Positions 61,780 through 64,000 of a stretch of DNA of 64,000 bases are shown in pieces. Source of the DNA: Paenibacillus ehimensis NBRC 15659. GTDB taxonomy: Bacteria; Bacillota; Bacilli; Paenibacillales; NBRC-103111. Every line of letters starts with the position of its first letter. Position 1 is the first letter of the stretch. The stretch covers positions 1 to 64,000 of the forward strand of contig NZ_BILX01000023.1 in NCBI RefSeq assembly GCF_004000785.1. The letters are read 5' to 3'. The notes beneath the pieces are model-generated. The model was not told the origin of the DNA. It did not search any database and saw nothing but the letters and a program-made list of their open reading frames with translations. Both the position numbers and the translations under genes were made by a program.

Positions 61780-63150
61780 TTATTGAAACGCTCTCAAGGA
61801 TGATTTTGGAAGCTTCACCGTCGCCGTCGTCCCTTTCCCTTCCTCGCTGTCAAGGCGGATCAAGCCTTGATGCAGCTCGACAATTTGCTTCGCGATCGCA
61901 AGGCCCAGCCCCGATCCTCCGGTGCCCCGGCTTCTCGCTTTATCCACGCGATAGAACCGCTCGAACAGCAAAGGAAGCTCCCCGGACGGTATCCCCATTC
62001 CTCGATCGATCACTCGAATGACGACGCAGCGCTCCTCCTCCCCGCATTCGACGATAACGTCCTCTTGACTGTATTTGATCGCATTGTCGAGGAGGATGAT
62101 CAGCAGCTGCTTCAGCCTTGCCTCATCGCCGCTGCATTCCGTCTCCTCCGCATCGATTCGGACGATAATATTTCTACCGAACGCCCGGCGCATTTGCTCG
62201 GCGGTCGAGCGGATCAGCTCCGCAATGCGGACGGGATGCAGCTCCGTTTCCGCATGACGCTCCACCTCAGCCAGCCGCAACAGAGCGTCGATGAGCCCTT
62301 TGAGGCGCACGGTTTCCGAATGAATCGCATTCAGCGCCTCCTGCCGGATCGCGGGATCCCGGCCTCCCCACCGGCGCAGCAGGGACGTATAGCTTTCGAT
62401 GACGGTCAGCGGCGTTTTCAGCTCGTGCGAAGCGTCCGCGACAAAATGCTTCTGCCTCCGGTCGTTCTCCTGCAGGCGTACGATCATCTCGTTGAACGTT
62501 CGGCCGAGCTCGCCCAGCTCGTCCTTTTTTGCCGTGAACTGGGAGCTAAGCAGAATAAAATCGCCTTTGCTCCGGATCGTTCGCATCGTCTCCAGCAATT
62601 GACGAATCGGACGGATGAGCGCTTTCGTGTAAAAAAAACCGACGAGCGGCGAAAACAGCAGCACGCTGCCCGTCGTCATCGTCAGTCCCGCGACCAGAAG
62701 CTCCATAAAGGCGGCGACGACATTCAGCCCTTTTCCAAGCTCCAGCAGCCCGATCTGAACGTTGCTTTTACCGACGATCGGCACTTGAATGAACAAAATA
62801 AGCAGGCCCAGCTCGTTCCGCACGACCGTATGATACTGCGTCCGGTATATGGCCGGGTGGGCCGACAGCTCCTCGCTTGTCGACACTTGCGTGCGCACGG
62901 CGCCGTCCGGCGAAATAATTCGAATAAGCGAATCGGGCTCCAAATATTCTTGAAGCTGCCCCGGGTTCCAATTGGCCGGATGATAGATCTCCGTATCGCG
63001 CAGGATGATTTGCGCCTTGTTCCACAGCTGCCGCACTTCGTTATCCGTTGTCTTCTTCAAAATATAGTAATAGATGAACCAGTTGAAAAAGACGACGATT
63101 AACAAAATCCACAAGCCCGACAGCAGCATCAATCGCGTCCGCAGGCTCAT
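61780..63150 (-). CDS. Sensor histidine kinase
   Basis: A 456-residue membrane kinase. Two membrane spans (about 10-30 and 155-178) flank an extracellular sensor domain. HAMP (about 180-235), HisKA with FVADASHELKTPLTVIESY (phosphorylated His about 245) and HATPase (N-box NAIKYS, G-boxes DRGMGI and GGSGLGLAI) follow. Its ATG overlaps the response-regulator stop (ATGA), so the pair is co-translated. The signal is unknown. Confidence 0.93.
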   Translation of the reverse strand: MSLRTRLMLLSGLWILLIVVFFNWFIYYYILKKTTDNEVRQLWNKAQIILRDTEIYHPANWNPGQLQEYLEPDSLIRIISPDGAVRTQVSTSEELSAHPAIYRTQYHTVVRNELGLLILFIQVPIVGKSNVQIGLLELGKGLNVVAAFMELLVAGLTMTTGSVLLFSPLVGFFYTKALIRPIRQLLETMRTIRSKGDFILLSSQFTAKKDELGELGRTFNEMIVRLQENDRRQKHFVADASHELKTPLTVIESYTSLLRRWGGRDPAIRQEALNAIHSETVRLKGLIDALLRLAEVERHAETELHPVRIAELIRSTAEQMRRAFGRNIIVRIDAEETECSGDEARLKQLLIILLDNAIKYSQEDVIVECGEEERCVVIRVIDRGMGIPSGELPLLFERFYRVDKARSRGTGGSGLGLAIAKQIVELHQGLIRLDSEEGKGTTATVKLPKSSLRAFQ

Positions 63151-63836
63151 GTCTCGGGATCCGTCAGCTCGTAGCCGACGCCTCGCGCGGTCTTGATCAG
63201 CTTAGGCTGATAGCCTTTGTCGATCTTCTGGCGCAAATAGCGGATATACACGTCTACAATATTGGTGTCGCCTACGAAATCGTAGCCCCACACGTCGGAA
63301 ATAATTTGTTCCCTTGTCAGAACATGTCCTTTGTGCTGAATTAAATACTGCAGCAGATCGAACTCCTTCGGCGTCAGCTCGATCAAGTTGCCTCCGCGCG
63401 TCACTTTTCGCGCTTTGAGATCGACGGTCAAGTCCGAGGCGCTCAGCGTGTCGGTCTCCGGCTTATGCCGGCTTGTCAAACCGATCAGGTTGCGGACGCG
63501 CGCCAGCAGCTCCTCGATCACGAACGGCTTCGTAACGTAGTCGTTCGCGCCTTGATCGAACCCGCTGACAATATCGGGCGTCGCATCCCGGGCCGTCAGC
63601 AAAATGACAGGCACCTCCGCGTTAACTTGACGGATGCGCCGCAGCACTTCCAGTCCGTTCCATTCCGGAAGCATGACGTCGAGCAAAATAAGGCTCCAAG
63701 GCTTGGAAGTAGCCAGTCTGGCCCCTTCCCGGCCGTCATTCGCCGTCTCGACCTCGTAGCCCTCGTGCTCGAGTTCAAGCGTCAGCACCCGGGCGATATG
63801 TTCTTCATCTTCAATGACCAGAATAGATTGCGTCAT
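63147..63836 (-). CDS. OmpR-family response regulator
   Basis: A 229-residue regulator. The receiver domain has the phospho-acceptor Asp in LILLDVMLPEW (about 55), acidic residues in VIEDEEHI and the conserved Lys in YVTKPF (about 105). The C-terminal winged helix (about 130-225) includes LTPKEFDLLQYLIQHKGHV (split). It is transcribed ahead of the kinase. Targets lie outside the window or are unknown. Confidence 0.94.
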   Translation of the reverse strand: MTQSILVIEDEEHIARVLTLELEHEGYEVETANDGREGARLATSKPWSLILLDVMLPEWNGLEVLRRIRQVNAEVPVILLTARDATPDIVSGFDQGANDYVTKPFVIEELLARVRNLIGLTSRHKPETDTLSASDLTVDLKARKVTRGGNLIELTPKEFDLLQYLIQHKGHVLTREQIISDVWGYDFVGDTNIVDVYIRYLRQKIDKGYQPKLIKTARGVGYELTDPET

Positions 63837-64000
63837 ACGTTCTCCTGCAGCCGTTTGTATACAGGGTAACCATTCCAGCGGGACCGTATTCCGTTTTCAC
63901 AGATGCCCGCAGCGGCAGCTTGAAGCCGGCGGCAATAAGCATTAAATCATGATCCGGCGCCTTGACGTCTCATGGAAAATATGCTAATTTCAGCGGTATC
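63837..64000. other. Upstream region of the two-component operon
   Basis: About 160 bp to the window edge. No gene or clear promoter is seen; it probably contains the operon promoter. Confidence 0.4.

Overview
The window (about 57% G+C by eye, no rRNA, tRNA or CRISPR seen) looks like chromosomal DNA of an endospore-forming member of the Paenibacillaceae (Paenibacillus, Cohnella or a close relative). The evidence is a GerA-type spore germination protein, a secreted copper-amine-oxidase N-terminal-domain protein, YkuS and DUF1836 proteins, low-GC-Gram-positive ribosome binding sites, frequent GTG/TTG starts and strong intrinsic terminators.

Layout. 1-6.3 kb (minus strand): a thiazole/oxazole-modified microcin (TOMM) cluster of the heterocycloanthracin/sonorensin type. 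It has a Cys/Gly-rich precursor, an E1/ThiF-like maturation protein, a docking-YcaO cyclodehydratase and a tandem SagB-type dehydrogenase. 6.3-11.3 kb: a solitary GerA protein, glutamate dehydrogenase, a GNAT enzyme and BluB. 11.3-13.3 kb: thiC behind a TPP riboswitch, with bluB directly downstream in the same transcription unit. 13.3-17.7 kb: a metNIQ transporter with an attenuator-like leader, divergent from a flavin monooxygenase of the NtaA/SnaA/DszA family; this looks like a sulfur-scavenging locus. 17.8-20.4 kb: deoxynucleoside kinase and oligoendopeptidase F.

20.8-26.4 kb holds the most intriguing block: a tightly coupled six-gene operon encoding STM4015 (leucine-rich-repeat-like), STM4014 (ATP-grasp), STM4013 (alkaline-phosphatase/sulfatase fold), STM4012 and STM4011 (two radical SAM proteins), and an APS-kinase-like CysC. 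The function of this STM4011-4015 system is not known to me; the arrangement suggests a peptide or small-molecule modification pathway.

26.5-38.7 kb: FabF with a divergent MmyB-type regulator, peptide deformylase behind a self-regulated XRE repressor, decayed genes (FkbM methyltransferase, GIY-YIG, DUF2087 regulator), a secreted protein, a ~205-bp palindromic MITE-like element lying between two copies of a terminator, an ArsR-controlled epimerase, small proteins and GNAT enzymes, YjbR and an OYE-family reductase. 38.7-39.3 kb: a gene-free stretch with several strong dyads. 39.3-46.8 kb: two exported proteins, an alanine symporter, a DUF1836 regulator divergent from a CDF metal transporter with shared operators, and a MerR-hypothetical-ClpP operon.

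46.8-64 kb: transporters (MFS, RarD, EamA), reductases, a TetR/MBL/membrane-protein unit with a clear operator, an APH-like kinase, a methyltransferase, a divergent stand-alone IF-3, small conserved proteins, a type II NADH-dehydrogenase-like flavoprotein, an NlpC/P60 hydrolase and an OmpR-type two-component system. A gene-free stretch at 55.6-56.2 kb carries a four-copy short repeat.
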